A stretch of DNA of 64,000 nucleotides from Candidatus Methylomirabilis sp. (GCF_028716865.1 NZ_JAQUOY010000001.1:159778-223777); one strand, 5' to 3'; positions 8,568 through 17,503 are shown, numbered from the stretch's first letter. The notes: a model not told the origin generated them from the sequence alone. Numbers and translations: made by a program.

Positions 8568-9177
8568 CTGTTCTTACGCCCTCCTGGCCTGGAAACGGAT
8601 CTGACGATTACCGAAATATGCGAACTTGGTAGGCAGTGTTCATTGGATCTTTCCTTGTCTCACGCACGGACTCTACCAAGGGCGGCAAGTTGCGTCAAGG
8701 CCGGAGTTATGTGGGCTGTGCCGGAAAGCCTGAGGAAAAGCAAAAGCCACAAGGCGTCAGAAGTTACATCACCTCCGGGCAGAAGCCCGACACCTTATGG
8801 CTCTCTCGAGGAAGCCTCACTCGAGCGGGTTCTGGTCCGGGGCTAAGCCCTCTTGCTCTGCAAGCCCACCTACTTAAGGCTTGCTCGCGGTTTCTTCGGC
8901 CATTGCCCAACTCACTAGGGCTTCCTCACTATTAATATGGTGCGATGCTCGATTATTTTCAAGGGCCATCCCTTCGACCCCATAAGACCCATCAATTAAG
9001 CGAGGAAAGCCGTATCTCAGTAGTCCAGTGACTGTGTCTTCTTCACAAAGGCGGCGATGGAGGTTATACTTGGGAAGCTTTCTCGGATGTTAACCTGACA
9101 GGCACGCCAGGAGTCCTCAGGACGATCTTTCTAGCGGATAGTAGCATAACCTGCTTGACGGAAGGAGCCGACATACC
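8568..9177. other. Intergenic region with local inverted repeats, no gene recognised
   Basis: About 600 bases separate the divergent CDC48-type and stress-protein genes. Open frames here lack family resemblance and ribosome-binding sites. Short inverted repeats occur at 8776-8790 (cgggc/gcccg), 8860-8884 (gcaagcc/ggcttgc) and 9113-9123 (gtcct/aggac). I checked for RNase P, tmRNA, SRP RNA and tRNA signatures and found none that hold. It may hold divergent promoters, an unrecognised RNA, or decayed DNA. Confidence 0.4.
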
Positions 9178-9651
9178 ATGATACCGAGGTATCGGAAACT
9201 GCTGGTAACAACGGATTTCTCGCTCCTCGGAAACGCCGCCATCCCCTTCGCGTATGCTGTTCTCATGGAACAGGGCGGGACTATCATCCTCTGCCATGTG
9301 ACTGAAGTGCACGGGCCGCCGAACCCCCTCTACGCCCATTACTCGCCATGGAGCGCGCTCTCGGGGCAGGAGCGAGCAGAACTCCGGCAGACAATGCTCC
9401 GCTCGCTGGAATCACTTGTGCCTGCGGAGGCCCGCGCAGAGAAGATGGTGACAACGGAGGTACGGGTGGTAGAGACCCCTTTGCTGGTCCACGAGGCGAT
9501 CTGCCAGGAGGCTACGGCCCTGGATGTAGACCTCATCGTGATGGCATCCCATGGCCATTCCGGGATAGCTCACCTGCTCCTGGGCTCGGTGGCAGAGCAT
9601 GTGTTGCGGTCAGCCGATCGCCCTGTCCTCATTGTCCGCGGGGCGGGGTGA
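9178..9651 (+). CDS. Universal stress protein (UspA family)
   Basis: The 157-residue protein is a single UspA domain. It has the first strand with the nucleotide-contacting aspartate (KLLVTTDFS), the VDLIVMASHG segment, and the ATP-binding signature GHSGIAHLLLGSVAEHVL near the C terminus, so it is of the ATP-binding type. Such proteins act as cytoplasmic stress or energy sensors. A sulfurtransferase gene lies downstream with its own promoter. Confidence 0.9.
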   Translation: MIPRYRKLLVTTDFSLLGNAAIPFAYAVLMEQGGTIILCHVTEVHGPPNPLYAHYSPWSALSGQERAELRQTMLRSLESLVPAEARAEKMVTTEVRVVETPLLVHEAICQEATALDVDLIVMASHGHSGIAHLLLGSVAEHVLRSADRPVLIVRGAG

Positions 9652-9708
9652 GGTCTCTCGCGTTGGGGAAGACGCAATACTATTTGCCGGCGTCAGGTAG
9701 ACATCGCC

Positions 9709-9738
9709 CTTGCGTCAAGTCTTGGTGGGAATCTATAA
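9709..9738 (+). promoter_or_regulatory. Sigma-70-type promoter before the sulfurtransferase gene
   Basis: A TTGCGT -35-like hexamer (9709-9714) and a perfect TATAAT -10 hexamer (9733-9738) are 18 bases apart. They lie about 80 bases ahead of the sulfurtransferase ATG. Confidence 0.5.
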
Positions 9739-9820
9739 TGCTTTTGAGAGTAGGCTGTTTGGCAAACAGAGGTGGCGAACCGGATGACTCTCCCGCAGTA
9801 CCTGGTATAGGAGGGAAGCG

Positions 9821-10708
9821 ATGAAACGAATGGTGATGGCAGCGGTGGCAGTAATGATGCTGCTCGTCGCGACCCCAGGGTTGACCCTGGCTGTGGACTA
9901 TGGTAACCCACAGTTTCTCGTGGACACCGACTGGTTAGCCACACACCTCAATGACCGGGATCTGCGGATTATCGATATGCGCAACAGCACAGAGGAGTAC
10001 GCGGCCGGACACATTCCGGGCGCGGTTCACCTTGCGGTCAATCAGGCCCGTCTGATCTTGAAGGAGTCCGGCTTCGCCCTGCCCCCCGATTATGAAATCG
10101 AGGAGCGTATGGGGCAGCTTGGCATCACCAATGAGACGATGGTGGTTGTGTATGACGACCAGGGAGGGCTCAACGCATCGCGTCTTTTCTTTACCCTCGA
10201 ATATGCCGGCCACAAAAAGGTGGCGCTTTTGAATGGAGGTATCGCGAAGTGGGCAGCCGAGAAGCGGGCCCTCTCTACTATGCTGCCACAGGTGAGTACG
10301 ACGGTGTACCGGGTCCATACTGAGACCCAACGAGTCGCGCCGGCGAGTTGGATCGTGGCCAATCTGGGAAAGCCGAATCTTGCCTTGGTGGACGCCCGGT
10401 CATCCGGTGAGTTTCGTGGTGAGGATCTGCGGGCTAAGCGGGGGGGTCACATCCCAGGGGCCGTCAACATTGAGTGGACGCGAAACCTGACCGGCGGCAA
10501 GACATTCAAGCCGGCCGATGAACTCCTGGCCCTCTATAGCCAGGCAGGGGTGACGAAGGACAAAACGATCGTGAGCTACTGCCAAACCATGCATCGCGGA
10601 GCCGTCACCTACTTTACGCTCCGACTCCTCGGATATCCGGACGTTCGAGGGTACGACCGCTCATGGAGCGAGTGGGGTAACGACCCTACGTTGCCGGCGC
10701 AGCAGTGA
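9821..10708 (+). CDS. Exported two-domain thiosulfate/3-mercaptopyruvate sulfurtransferase
   Basis: The 295-residue protein starts with a cleavable signal peptide (basic MKR, hydrophobic 5-24) and then two rhodanese domains. The N-terminal domain (about 30-155) lacks a cysteine in its loop. The C-terminal domain (about 170-290) carries the catalytic Cys254 in the loop YCQTMHRG. The enzyme would move a sulfane sulfur from thiosulfate or mercaptopyruvate to an acceptor in the periplasm. An AGGAGGG site precedes the ATG. The physiological donor cannot be told from the loop. Confidence 0.9.
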   Translation: MKRMVMAAVAVMMLLVATPGLTLAVDYGNPQFLVDTDWLATHLNDRDLRIIDMRNSTEEYAAGHIPGAVHLAVNQARLILKESGFALPPDYEIEERMGQLGITNETMVVVYDDQGGLNASRLFFTLEYAGHKKVALLNGGIAKWAAEKRALSTMLPQVSTTVYRVHTETQRVAPASWIVANLGKPNLALVDARSSGEFRGEDLRAKRGGHIPGAVNIEWTRNLTGGKTFKPADELLALYSQAGVTKDKTIVSYCQTMHRGAVTYFTLRLLGYPDVRGYDRSWSEWGNDPTLPAQQ

Positions 10709-10810
10709 GTGGACGGTGGAGGTCAAAGATGCGCTGTAGCCGACGGCTGGAGGCGCGGTGTGCCACCACCCGTGCAGGCTGCGTCCTTTTGCGGTGGCAT
10801 AAGGAGAGAT

Positions 10811-11809
10811 ATGGGTGAGTTGCGGCGCGATCCCGTGACGAATCGTTGGGTAATTATCGACCCAGAGCGGCCAGATCGAGAGGCGGCCCTGAAAGTAGAG
10901 GCGCAGCCACCTCCAGAGCTCTCTGAACCATGTCCGTTCTGCCCAGGCAATGAGCTGATGACCCCGCCAGAAATTGCGGCATTTGGCGAGTCTTCGCGCC
11001 AGCGGAATCAGCCTGGTTGGCTGGTTCGAGTCATCCCGGACCTGCACCCTCTTTGTCGGATAGAGGGTGATTTCGATCGAAGGCCGGAGGGGCCCTTCGA
11101 CGTGATGAACGCTGTGGGGGCTCATGAGATCGTCGTAGAGACTCCACAGCATCATTTAACGTGGGCAGAACTCCCGGAGCAACAGTTGGAGCGGGTCCTG
11201 CACGCCTATAGGCTGCGAAGCCTGGACCTGCGCCTGGATGAGCGATTTCGATCGCTGATCGTGGTGAAGAACCATGCAGACGCAGCGAGCATCTTCCGGC
11301 ACCCCCATTCCCATGTGCTGGCTTTCCCGTTCGTTCCGTACGGGATTGAAGAGGAGTTACGCGGCTGTCGGGAATTCTATGCGAGAAAGGACCGCTGCGC
11401 CTTTTGCGACATCATGCTCCATGAGCGGGTCTCCCGCGTCAGAAGGGTGGATGAGACCGACCACTTCGTGATGCTGGCGCCTTTCGCCTCTCGCTTTCCT
11501 TTCGAGACGTGGGTGCTACCCCTCCGTCACGCCTCTGACTTCGCGAGCATCAACGATAAGGAATTGGTCGATCTCGCCGGCCTCATGAAGCGGATGATGC
11601 AGATGATCGGGAAGGTCCTCGGCAACCAATCCTGCACCATAGCCCTCCACACCGCCCCGTTTGACGAACCACATACCAATGACTATCACTGGCATCTTGA
11701 GGTGTTGCCGAAGACCGCGGCTGTGGCAGGGTTCGGATGGGGTGCGCGGCTCTTTGTCAACCCGGTTCCACCTGAGGAAGCAGCCGCCCTGTTGCGGCAG
11801 GCGATGTAG
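10811..11809 (+). CDS. galT: GalT-family nucleotidyl/UDP-hexose transferase
   Basis: The 332-residue protein belongs to the galactose-1-phosphate uridylyltransferase (HIT-like) superfamily. It has the zinc-site CPFC (41-44), the N-terminal RRDPVTNRWVIIDPERPDR, and a nucleophile region reading HPHSH at 164-168. Classical GalT has HPHxQ; here the glutamine is a histidine, so substrate use may differ (for example ADP-glucose or other sugar phosphates). A second CAFC pair starts the C-terminal half. The ATG follows an AAGGAGAG site; an upstream frame extension lacks such a site. pncA follows 9 bases later, so they are probably co-transcribed. Confidence 0.82.
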   Translation: MGELRRDPVTNRWVIIDPERPDREAALKVEAQPPPELSEPCPFCPGNELMTPPEIAAFGESSRQRNQPGWLVRVIPDLHPLCRIEGDFDRRPEGPFDVMNAVGAHEIVVETPQHHLTWAELPEQQLERVLHAYRLRSLDLRLDERFRSLIVVKNHADAASIFRHPHSHVLAFPFVPYGIEEELRGCREFYARKDRCAFCDIMLHERVSRVRRVDETDHFVMLAPFASRFPFETWVLPLRHASDFASINDKELVDLAGLMKRMMQMIGKVLGNQSCTIALHTAPFDEPHTNDYHWHLEVLPKTAAVAGFGWGARLFVNPVPPEEAAALLRQAM

Positions 11810-11818
11810 GGTGGCCCG

Positions 11819-12424
11819 ATGTGCCCGCTGGGACCTCAGACGCTCACCCTGAGCCTGGGTGACGCCCTGGTCGTGGTGGACGTCCAGAACGATTTCCTGC
11901 CCGGCGGCAGCTTGACGGTCTCGCGGGGCGATGAAGTGGTCCCGGTGCTCAATCGCTATCTAGCCGCTTTTATGCGCAGAGGGTTGCCGATCTTCGCCAC
12001 CCGAGACTGGCATCCGCCCAATCACTACTCCTTTCAGCCCTATGGCGGACCCTGGCCTCCCCACTGTGTGGCGGGGTCAGAAGGCGCGGCGTTTGCCCCC
12101 GCCCTCGCACTCCCCGCTTCCAGTATCCTCATCACCCTCAAAGGCACGCTGCCTGAGCAGAACGCTTATTCCGCATTCGACGGAACCGATCTGGACGCTC
12201 GCCTGCGCGCCCTGGGTGTGAGGCGTCTTTTCATCGGCGGCCTGGCGACCGACTATTGCGTGCTGTGCACTGTGGAGGACGGCCTGAAGGTCGGGTATGC
12301 GGTTGTCCTCTTGCAGGACGCGATCCGGGCCGTCAATGTGCGACCGGGTGACGGGGAACGGGCGGAGGCGGAGATGATTCGACGGGGGGCCATACCGATC
12401 CGGCTGGAGATGCTGGCTGCATGA
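11819..12424 (+). CDS. pncA: Nicotinamidase
   Basis: The enzyme converts nicotinamide to nicotinate for NAD salvage. The 201-residue isochorismatase-like protein shows the catalytic aspartate in VVVDVQNDFLPGGSL, the metal site DWHPPNH (Asp-x-His with a second His), the conserved lysine of LITLKGT, and the nucleophile cysteine in GGLATDYCV. Its last four bases overlap the ATG of pncB (ATGA), so translation is coupled with the next step of the pathway. Confidence 0.93.
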   Translation: MCPLGPQTLTLSLGDALVVVDVQNDFLPGGSLTVSRGDEVVPVLNRYLAAFMRRGLPIFATRDWHPPNHYSFQPYGGPWPPHCVAGSEGAAFAPALALPASSILITLKGTLPEQNAYSAFDGTDLDARLRALGVRRLFIGGLATDYCVLCTVEDGLKVGYAVVLLQDAIRAVNVRPGDGERAEAEMIRRGAIPIRLEMLAA

Positions 12425-13758
12425 ATCTTCCATCGAGCCTGCTGTTGACCGACCTCTATCAACTCACCATGCTGCAAGGATATGTCGAGCAGGGGATGGA
12501 GGAGCAGGCAACCTTCGAGTTCTTTGTGCGCAAGCTGCCGCCAACGCGTAATTTTCTGCTGGCGGCCGGGCTGGAGCAGGCGCTGTGCTTCCTCGAACAG
12601 TTGCGCTTCACGCCTGAGGAACTGGAGTGGCTGAACGGCTGCGGCCTGTTTCGGCGGGCACTTGTGGACTACCTTGAAAAGCTGCGTTTCACCGGCGATG
12701 TCCACGCGATGCCCGAAGGGACGGTCTTTTTCCCTGACGAGCCGATCGTGCGGATTACCGCTCCGCTCCCGCAGGCGCAACTCGTGGAGACACGCCTGAT
12801 CAACCTCCTGCATTTCCAGACGCTGATCGCGTCCAAGGCAGCGCGTTCGGTGCTCGTCGCCCCCGGAAAGCTCCTGGTCGATTTCGGACTGCGCCGTGCT
12901 CACGGGGCGGAGGCCGGGCTGCTCGCGGCGCGCGCCAGTTACCTGGCTGGGTTTTCGGGGACTTCGGCGGTTCAGGCGGCGCCGCTGTTCGGCATACCAA
13001 TCTACGGAACGATGGCGCACTCCTTTGTTCAGGCCCACGAGGATGAGACGGCCGCCTTCGAACGCTTTGCGTATGCCAATGCGGACAATGTTGTTCTGCT
13101 CATCGACACCTACGACACTGAGGCGGGTGCGGCAAAGGTGGTCTCGCTCGCGCCGCGGTTGCGGGAGAAGGGCATCGCCATCCAAGGGGTGCGCCTGGAC
13201 AGCGGCGATCTTGCAGACCATGCCCGCAAGGTACGGCGTATTCTGGATGAGGGCGGGTTGTCCGACGCCGTGATCTTTGCCAGCGGGAACCTGGACGAGT
13301 CCAGTGTGGAGCAGTTGGTCGCCGCGCAGGCCCCGATTGATGGCTTTGGTATCGGGACGCGCATGAATACCTCCGCCGACGCCCCCTACCTGGATTGTGC
13401 CTACAAGCTCGAGGAGTACGCTGGGCAGGCACGTTGCAAGCGTTCGGAAGGGAAGGCCACATGGCCTGGCCGCAAGCAGGTCTATCGCCGGTATGACGCC
13501 GATGGCCGCATGTCCGGTGATATCCTGACCTTGGAAGACGACCCACAGGCAGGCGAGCCATTGATCCAGCCGGTGATGCGCGCCGGTAAGCGCCTAGCCG
13601 ATACTACCCCCCTCTCAACGCTTCGTAAGCGCGCGCGCAGCCAACTGGCGCACTTGCCGCAGGCGCTGCGGACGCTTGAGAAAGGGCCGGACTACCCCGT
13701 CCAGGTCTCTGTTGCGTTGTACGATCTGGCCAAGGCCGTGGACGAACACCGTGTATGA
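12421..13758 (+). CDS. pncB: Nicotinate phosphoribosyltransferase
   Basis: The enzyme joins nicotinate and PRPP to make nicotinate mononucleotide, the step after PncA. The 445-residue protein begins LLTDLYQLTMLQGY, the hallmark of this family, and contains the PRPP-region LVDFGLRRAHG, the GTMAHSFVQAH segment, and the later RLDSGDL and GFGIGT motifs of the phosphate-binding barrel. Together with pncA it gives a two-gene salvage route from nicotinamide to the Preiss-Handler pathway. Confidence 0.95.
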   Translation: MNLPSSLLLTDLYQLTMLQGYVEQGMEEQATFEFFVRKLPPTRNFLLAAGLEQALCFLEQLRFTPEELEWLNGCGLFRRALVDYLEKLRFTGDVHAMPEGTVFFPDEPIVRITAPLPQAQLVETRLINLLHFQTLIASKAARSVLVAPGKLLVDFGLRRAHGAEAGLLAARASYLAGFSGTSAVQAAPLFGIPIYGTMAHSFVQAHEDETAAFERFAYANADNVVLLIDTYDTEAGAAKVVSLAPRLREKGIAIQGVRLDSGDLADHARKVRRILDEGGLSDAVIFASGNLDESSVEQLVAAQAPIDGFGIGTRMNTSADAPYLDCAYKLEEYAGQARCKRSEGKATWPGRKQVYRRYDADGRMSGDILTLEDDPQAGEPLIQPVMRAGKRLADTTPLSTLRKRARSQLAHLPQALRTLEKGPDYPVQVSVALYDLAKAVDEHRV

Positions 13759-13920
13759 TGGCGGCTACCCTCTCCATCCCTGGATGGGACATACGAATCA
13801 GGATGGACTGGGGGACAATAGACGCGGTGATCGGCTATAGGGCGCCGAGACAGGTCGGCGAAGCTGGCAGCGTCTGTCGGCCAGAATAGCCTTGACCGGT
13901 TGGGGTAAGTATGGGATATA

Positions 13921-13934
13921 GCGAATAAATTCGC
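13921..13934. promoter_or_regulatory. Palindromic operator candidate for the following toxin-antitoxin pair
   Basis: The 14-base perfect palindrome gcgaat-aa-attcgc lies 66 bases ahead of the antitoxin start, just after a TTGACC element (13892-13897) and an AT-rich GATATA stretch. Position and symmetry suit autoregulation by the antitoxin. Confidence 0.4.
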
Positions 13935-13999
13935 TGTTAAGAAGTGGACCGGCGCTTCACGCTGGCCATGTTATGCCCAATTTTTAGAGGGAGTGTGCT

Positions 14000-14185
14000 A
14001 TGTCAAATATTAAAGAGAAAATGACCGAGGTGATCCAGTCGCAGCCTGAAGACGCGACCTATGAGGAAATCATGCGAGAACTCGCTTTTGAGCGAATGAT
14101 CGAACGAGGTCTGGATGATTCACGCAAGGGGCGCGTCATATCCAATGAAGACATGGAGCGTCGAATTCGTACATGGCAGAAATAA
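14000..14185 (+). CDS. Small antitoxin-like protein
   Basis: A 61-residue acidic, helical protein (YEEIMRELAFERMIERGLDDSRKGRVISNEDMERRIRTW) of the type found directly upstream of RelE/ParE toxins. The motif of a glycine-rich turn followed by SNEDMERRI is typical for these RelB-like antitoxins, which neutralise the toxin with the C-terminal helix. It has an AGGGAG site before ATG and overlaps the toxin gene by 13 bases. Confidence 0.75.
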   Translation: MSNIKEKMTEVIQSQPEDATYEEIMRELAFERMIERGLDDSRKGRVISNEDMERRIRTWQK

Positions 14186-14469
14186 GGTGGACCGAAGAAG
14201 CACATCGCTGGCTTCGGGACATACACGATTACATTGCCGAGGATAACTCAGCTGCGGCCCAGAAGGTCGTATCTGGAATCTACGAAAAGATACAGGTGCT
14301 GCGGAGGTTTCCGAAAATTGGGTACAAGTATCGCACAGAAGCAGAAGGTGAAATCAGAATTCTGCTCTATGGGCATTACCGGATTGCCTACCTTCTGAGG
14401 TCAACCTCAGGTATTGATATATTGGGTGTGTTCCATGGTGCACTTGACATCGACAGGTATTTCCCATGA
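14173..14469 (+). CDS. RelE/ParE-family toxin
   Basis: The 98-residue protein has the ParE/RelE pattern: IRWTEEAHRWLRDIHDYIAEDN, the central RRFPKIGYKYR, ILLYGHYRIAYLL and the late DILGVFHGALDIDRYF. ParE members poison gyrase and RelE members cleave mRNA at the ribosome; the sequence does not separate these. It forms a two-gene module with the preceding antitoxin. Confidence 0.83.
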   Translation: MAEIRWTEEAHRWLRDIHDYIAEDNSAAAQKVVSGIYEKIQVLRRFPKIGYKYRTEAEGEIRILLYGHYRIAYLLRSTSGIDILGVFHGALDIDRYFP

Positions 14470-14583
14470 CGCAGTCTAATCCGCCGATGGACCAGACCGG
14501 CTTGATCTGCGCTGATCTTTGCGACGCATCCTGCGCTGGCGGGTCATCGCCAGGTCGTCGTTACAACTCTCAAGGAGAACCCG

Positions 14584-15141
14584 ATGAGTAACCATGGATC
14601 ATTTTCCGGCAATCCAAAGACGGAATGGCTGGTTGACGAAAGCGGTGCTGATCGTAATATGCGCCTTCTTGAAGACTTCTTGTACACCGATCCCGATGGA
14701 AAGAAATGGCTCGCACCATCGGGCAGCATTATTGACGGGGCAAGTATTCCGCGTCCCTTATGGTCTACGGTGGGCAGTCCATATACCGACGATTACCGGC
14801 GTGCGTCAGTCGTTCACGATGTCGCCTGCGACAGCCCAACCATTCCACGAAAGGACGCTGACGTCATGTTTTACCACGCGTGCATAGCGGGCGGATGCTC
14901 ATTTCTTCAGGCCAAGTTGCTGTATGCGGGTGTTCGCATTGGCGCATGGACAAGCAGTTCGCTTGCCCCCAATGCTCTATCAAGACATCGGCTTCTCTTT
15001 CGCGTCCCGTTCAAATCGGTGGCTGATGAACAATTTGTACAAGACAAATTTCAAGAGCTTGCTGTCGATATGAAATTACTGCGCGATGACGCGACGATTG
15101 CGGAGTTGGACGCTGTGATTGACAAGCACCTTCAGTTCTAA
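14584..15141 (+). CDS. DUF1353 phage-type protein
   Basis: The 185-residue protein contains DUF1353 in its first two thirds: WLAPSGSIIDGASIPRPLW, then a conserved RRASVVHDVACD and the following DADVMFYHA. The family is common in tailed phages and prophages. Histidine and aspartate in VVHDVAC look like a metal or hydrolase site but no activity is established. No other phage gene adjoins, so this is a solitary phage-derived gene between toxin-antitoxin modules. Confidence 0.72.
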   Translation: MSNHGSFSGNPKTEWLVDESGADRNMRLLEDFLYTDPDGKKWLAPSGSIIDGASIPRPLWSTVGSPYTDDYRRASVVHDVACDSPTIPRKDADVMFYHACIAGGCSFLQAKLLYAGVRIGAWTSSSLAPNALSRHRLLFRVPFKSVADEQFVQDKFQELAVDMKLLRDDATIAELDAVIDKHLQF

Positions 15142-15150
15142 CATCGCGGT

Positions 15151-15179
15151 TGGTCTTCCTGTTCGGTGCAGTGCTGCGC
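15151..15179 (+). repeat. Copy of a 29-base segment of the nearby RNB ribonuclease gene
   Basis: This intergenic segment matches 16212-16240 at 28 of 29 positions in the same orientation; the only difference is one G/A transition. The second copy is coding. A short gene fragment seems to have been copied or left behind by recombination. Confidence 0.7.
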
Positions 15180-15220
15180 AGCGCGCTGAGGGCCAGGCTT
15201 TTTAAGCCTGAGAGATGGGC

Positions 15221-15622
15221 TTATCGAGCCCTGGGCGAGTAAGGCGACGTGTACAGTTTAAGGTCTGGAATTTGCTTGAAGTGCGTATCGAGAGTATACA
15301 CCCGGTACCCATGTTCTATAGCAAGGGCACCGATGATAAGGTCTGACAGGGGAAGCGTGATGCCTTTCCGCCGGAGCGAAGCCGAAAACTCCCCGGCTCG
15401 CTTCCAGGTCGAGAAGCTGGTTTCCAAGTAGCGGAGGCCGGCGAGATTTGAGAGGATTGTATCGACATCCTCAGAGGATCGGCACCCCTGAAGTAGTTCG
15501 GCCAGCACTACGCCCACGAGCACGACCTGTTCAGTCCGGATCAGGGTCCGCAGTGCCGCCCGGGCCGACTCGTTGCCTCCTTTGAAGTACTCGATCCAGA
15601 GGGATGTATCAGCGATGACCAC
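15221..15622 (-). CDS. vapC: VapC-type PIN-domain toxin
   Basis: The 133-residue protein is a PIN-domain ribonuclease. Acidic residues expected for metal binding are visible in VIADTSLWIEYF, in LAELLQG, in PLSDLIIGALA and in YTLDTHF. VapC toxins cleave tRNA or rRNA when free. It follows its antitoxin with a 14-base overlap, the normal order for VapBC operons. Confidence 0.88.
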   Translation of the reverse strand: MVIADTSLWIEYFKGGNESARAALRTLIRTEQVVLVGVVLAELLQGCRSSEDVDTILSNLAGLRYLETSFSTWKRAGEFSASLRRKGITLPLSDLIIGALAIEHGYRVYTLDTHFKQIPDLKLYTSPYSPRAR

Positions 15623-15848
15623 GCCAGCGTCCCTCGCGTTCTGCCTGGGCCTTCAGTTCCTGTTCTTCCAGCTTGCGCCAATCGAGATCCAAGTGGACCT
15701 TGCCCTCGAGGGCCAGTAATCCCTCGATCTTCTTTCTTCGAAGAAACTCAGAGATCGCCAGGTGGATGGCCTCCCTCTTCTGCTTGACCCCAGACACACG
15801 CATCAGCTCTTTGATGAGATCGTCATCTAGATTGATCGTGGTGCGCAT
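15609..15848 (-). CDS. vapB: VapB-type ribbon-helix-helix antitoxin
   Basis: The 79-residue protein opens with MRTTINLDDDLIKELMRVSG, a ribbon-helix-helix DNA-binding motif, and ends in a charged toxin-binding tail. The ATG at 15848 is chosen over a longer frame because the RHH strand begins there and a GGAGA site precedes it. It should repress its own promoter together with VapC. Confidence 0.83.
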   Translation of the reverse strand: MRTTINLDDDLIKELMRVSGVKQKREAIHLAISEFLRRKKIEGLLALEGKVHLDLDWRKLEEQELKAQAEREGRWRGHR

Positions 15849-15961
15849 CGCAAACATCTCCTTCTGATGCCTACAATATATGCCTCTAGGAAGTGCTGTC
15901 AAGGGAATCGGGTGGGCGACAGTCTGCGGCCCAAGTTGTCGCAGTGAGTTCGCGTCCGTTG

Positions 15962-17434
15962 TTACGCCCGCGCAAAATCGATGAACCCTTGCTCCACATT
16001 GGCGTCGATCAGCTCGACGCGGACCCGATCGCCGACATCAAGCCCCTCGAACCCATGGATAACCTTACCCTCTGCGGCAGGGTGAACGATGCGCACCCAG
16101 GTCCCCTTCCTGGACGCGCCGGTGACGATGGCGTCGAAGTGCTGCCCGATCTTCGATTCGAGGAGCAGCGCGGCCGCCGATTTCCGGACCCGCCGCTCGA
16201 CCTTGCTCGCATGGTCTTCCTGTTCGGTACAGTGCTGCGCGAGCACGCCGAGTTCCTCAAGGCTGTAGGGGATTCGGTGTCCAGCCAGCGAGGCCTTGAG
16301 TAGTCGCTGCGTCAGCAGATCAGGGAAACGCCGGTTCGGGGCCGTGGAGTGCATGTAGGCCCGGACCGCCAGGCCGAAGTGGCCCGGCGCCGTCTTGTTG
16401 TCGGGATCCTCCACCACGTACTCGCCCCGTCCGATCAGCTTGACGACGGTCAGCGAGAGATCGGGAAACCGTACCGGGTCTATCCGGCGCCGCTTCGACA
16501 GAAACGCCTCCAGAGCAACGGCGTCCGGCTCGGGTGGGAGCCGCTCCCCCAGGTGGGCCGCCAGCTCTACGATTCGCTGCCATCGGTCCGGCGAACGCAA
16601 GATTCGGCGCAGCGACGGCAGGCCTCGCGACTCGAGGTATCGGGCCGTGACACGATTCGCCGCGATCATGAGGTCCTCGATCAGCTCCTGGGCCCGGTTC
16701 TTGCCCTCTACGCGAAGATCGGTCAGCATATCGTTCTCAAACACGGCGCGCGGCTCGATCGTCTCCAGACTGAGCGCGCCGTGCATGTGTCGCACGGTCC
16801 GAAGTGTCTGAGCCGCCTGATCCTGGATGCGCAACTGCTCGTCGAGCCCGGCCACGGTGGCTACTCGCCCTGGGGCGGACTCTCTGCCATCGAGCCAGGC
16901 GGCCACACTGTGATAGGTGAGCTTTGCGTGGTTGACGACCCAGGCGCGGTAGATATCCGAACTCCCGAGCGAGCCATCCTGGTTGACCACTACCTCGATT
17001 ACGATGGCCGGCCGGTCTCCATCCTCGTTTAGCGACGTGAGATCGGTGGAGAGGGGCAGGGGGAGCATCGGAAAGATCTCGGCCGCCGTGTAAACAGACG
17101 TGGTGTTGTGCTGAGCGTGGGCATCGGTGGCGGACCCCTTGCGTACCAGCGCGTCGACGTCCGCGACCGCCACGAGGATCTTCACTGTCCCGCCGCCGAG
17201 GGACTCCGCGACCGTAAGCTGATCGAGATCGCGGGAGTCGTCATTGTCGATCGAGCACCAGAGCAGGTTTCGCAAATCCCGAACGACTGGGGTAGACTTG
17301 GCTGCCGGAGGTGTAAGGCCGCTGAGCTCCCGGACGACTGCGGGTGAAAAATCCGGGAGCAGCCCGCGCGCCAGCATCGCGCGGCGCGCTATCGCCTGGA
17401 GATTATGGCGGTGTCCTTGTCCGGTATGACTCAT
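15962..17434 (-). CDS. RNase II/R-family exoribonuclease (RNB domain, short form)
   Basis: The 490-residue protein is mostly the RNB catalytic domain. The active-site loop reads SIDNDDSRDLDQL (61-73), with aspartates at 63, 69 and 71; the fourth position, usually aspartate in RNase II, is glutamine (Q72). The later signature HSTAPNRRFPDLLTQRLL is complete, followed by a C-terminal S1-like OB fold (about 420-490). N-terminal cold-shock domains are absent, so it is shorter than RNase R. It would degrade single-stranded RNA 3' to 5'. A piece of this gene is duplicated at 15151-15179. Confidence 0.87.
   Translation of the reverse strand: MSHTGQGHRHNLQAIARRAMLARGLLPDFSPAVVRELSGLTPPAAKSTPVVRDLRNLLWCSIDNDDSRDLDQLTVAESLGGGTVKILVAVADVDALVRKGSATDAHAQHNTTSVYTAAEIFPMLPLPLSTDLTSLNEDGDRPAIVIEVVVNQDGSLGSSDIYRAWVVNHAKLTYHSVAAWLDGRESAPGRVATVAGLDEQLRIQDQAAQTLRTVRHMHGALSLETIEPRAVFENDMLTDLRVEGKNRAQELIEDLMIAANRVTARYLESRGLPSLRRILRSPDRWQRIVELAAHLGERLPPEPDAVALEAFLSKRRRIDPVRFPDLSLTVVKLIGRGEYVVEDPDNKTAPGHFGLAVRAYMHSTAPNRRFPDLLTQRLLKASLAGHRIPYSLEELGVLAQHCTEQEDHASKVERRVRKSAAALLLESKIGQHFDAIVTGASRKGTWVRIVHPAAEGKVIHGFEGLDVGDRVRVELIDANVEQGFIDFARA
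16212..16240 (+). repeat. Coding copy of the 29-base duplicated segment
   Basis: Lies inside the RNB ribonuclease gene (read on the other strand) and matches the intergenic copy at 15151-15179 with one mismatch. Confidence 0.7.
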
Positions 17435-17503
17435 CTTACCGTCTGCCTCCTTCGACAGCTCACCTGCCGGCGCTTCGAGGTTGAAGCACGAGAGCCAGTC
17501 GCG

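Noticed and set aside
8690..8900. Possible RNase P, SRP or tmRNA gene in the spacer before the stress protein
   Set aside because: The short gaggaaa- and ggaaag-like strings are not accompanied by the conserved cores of any of these RNAs.
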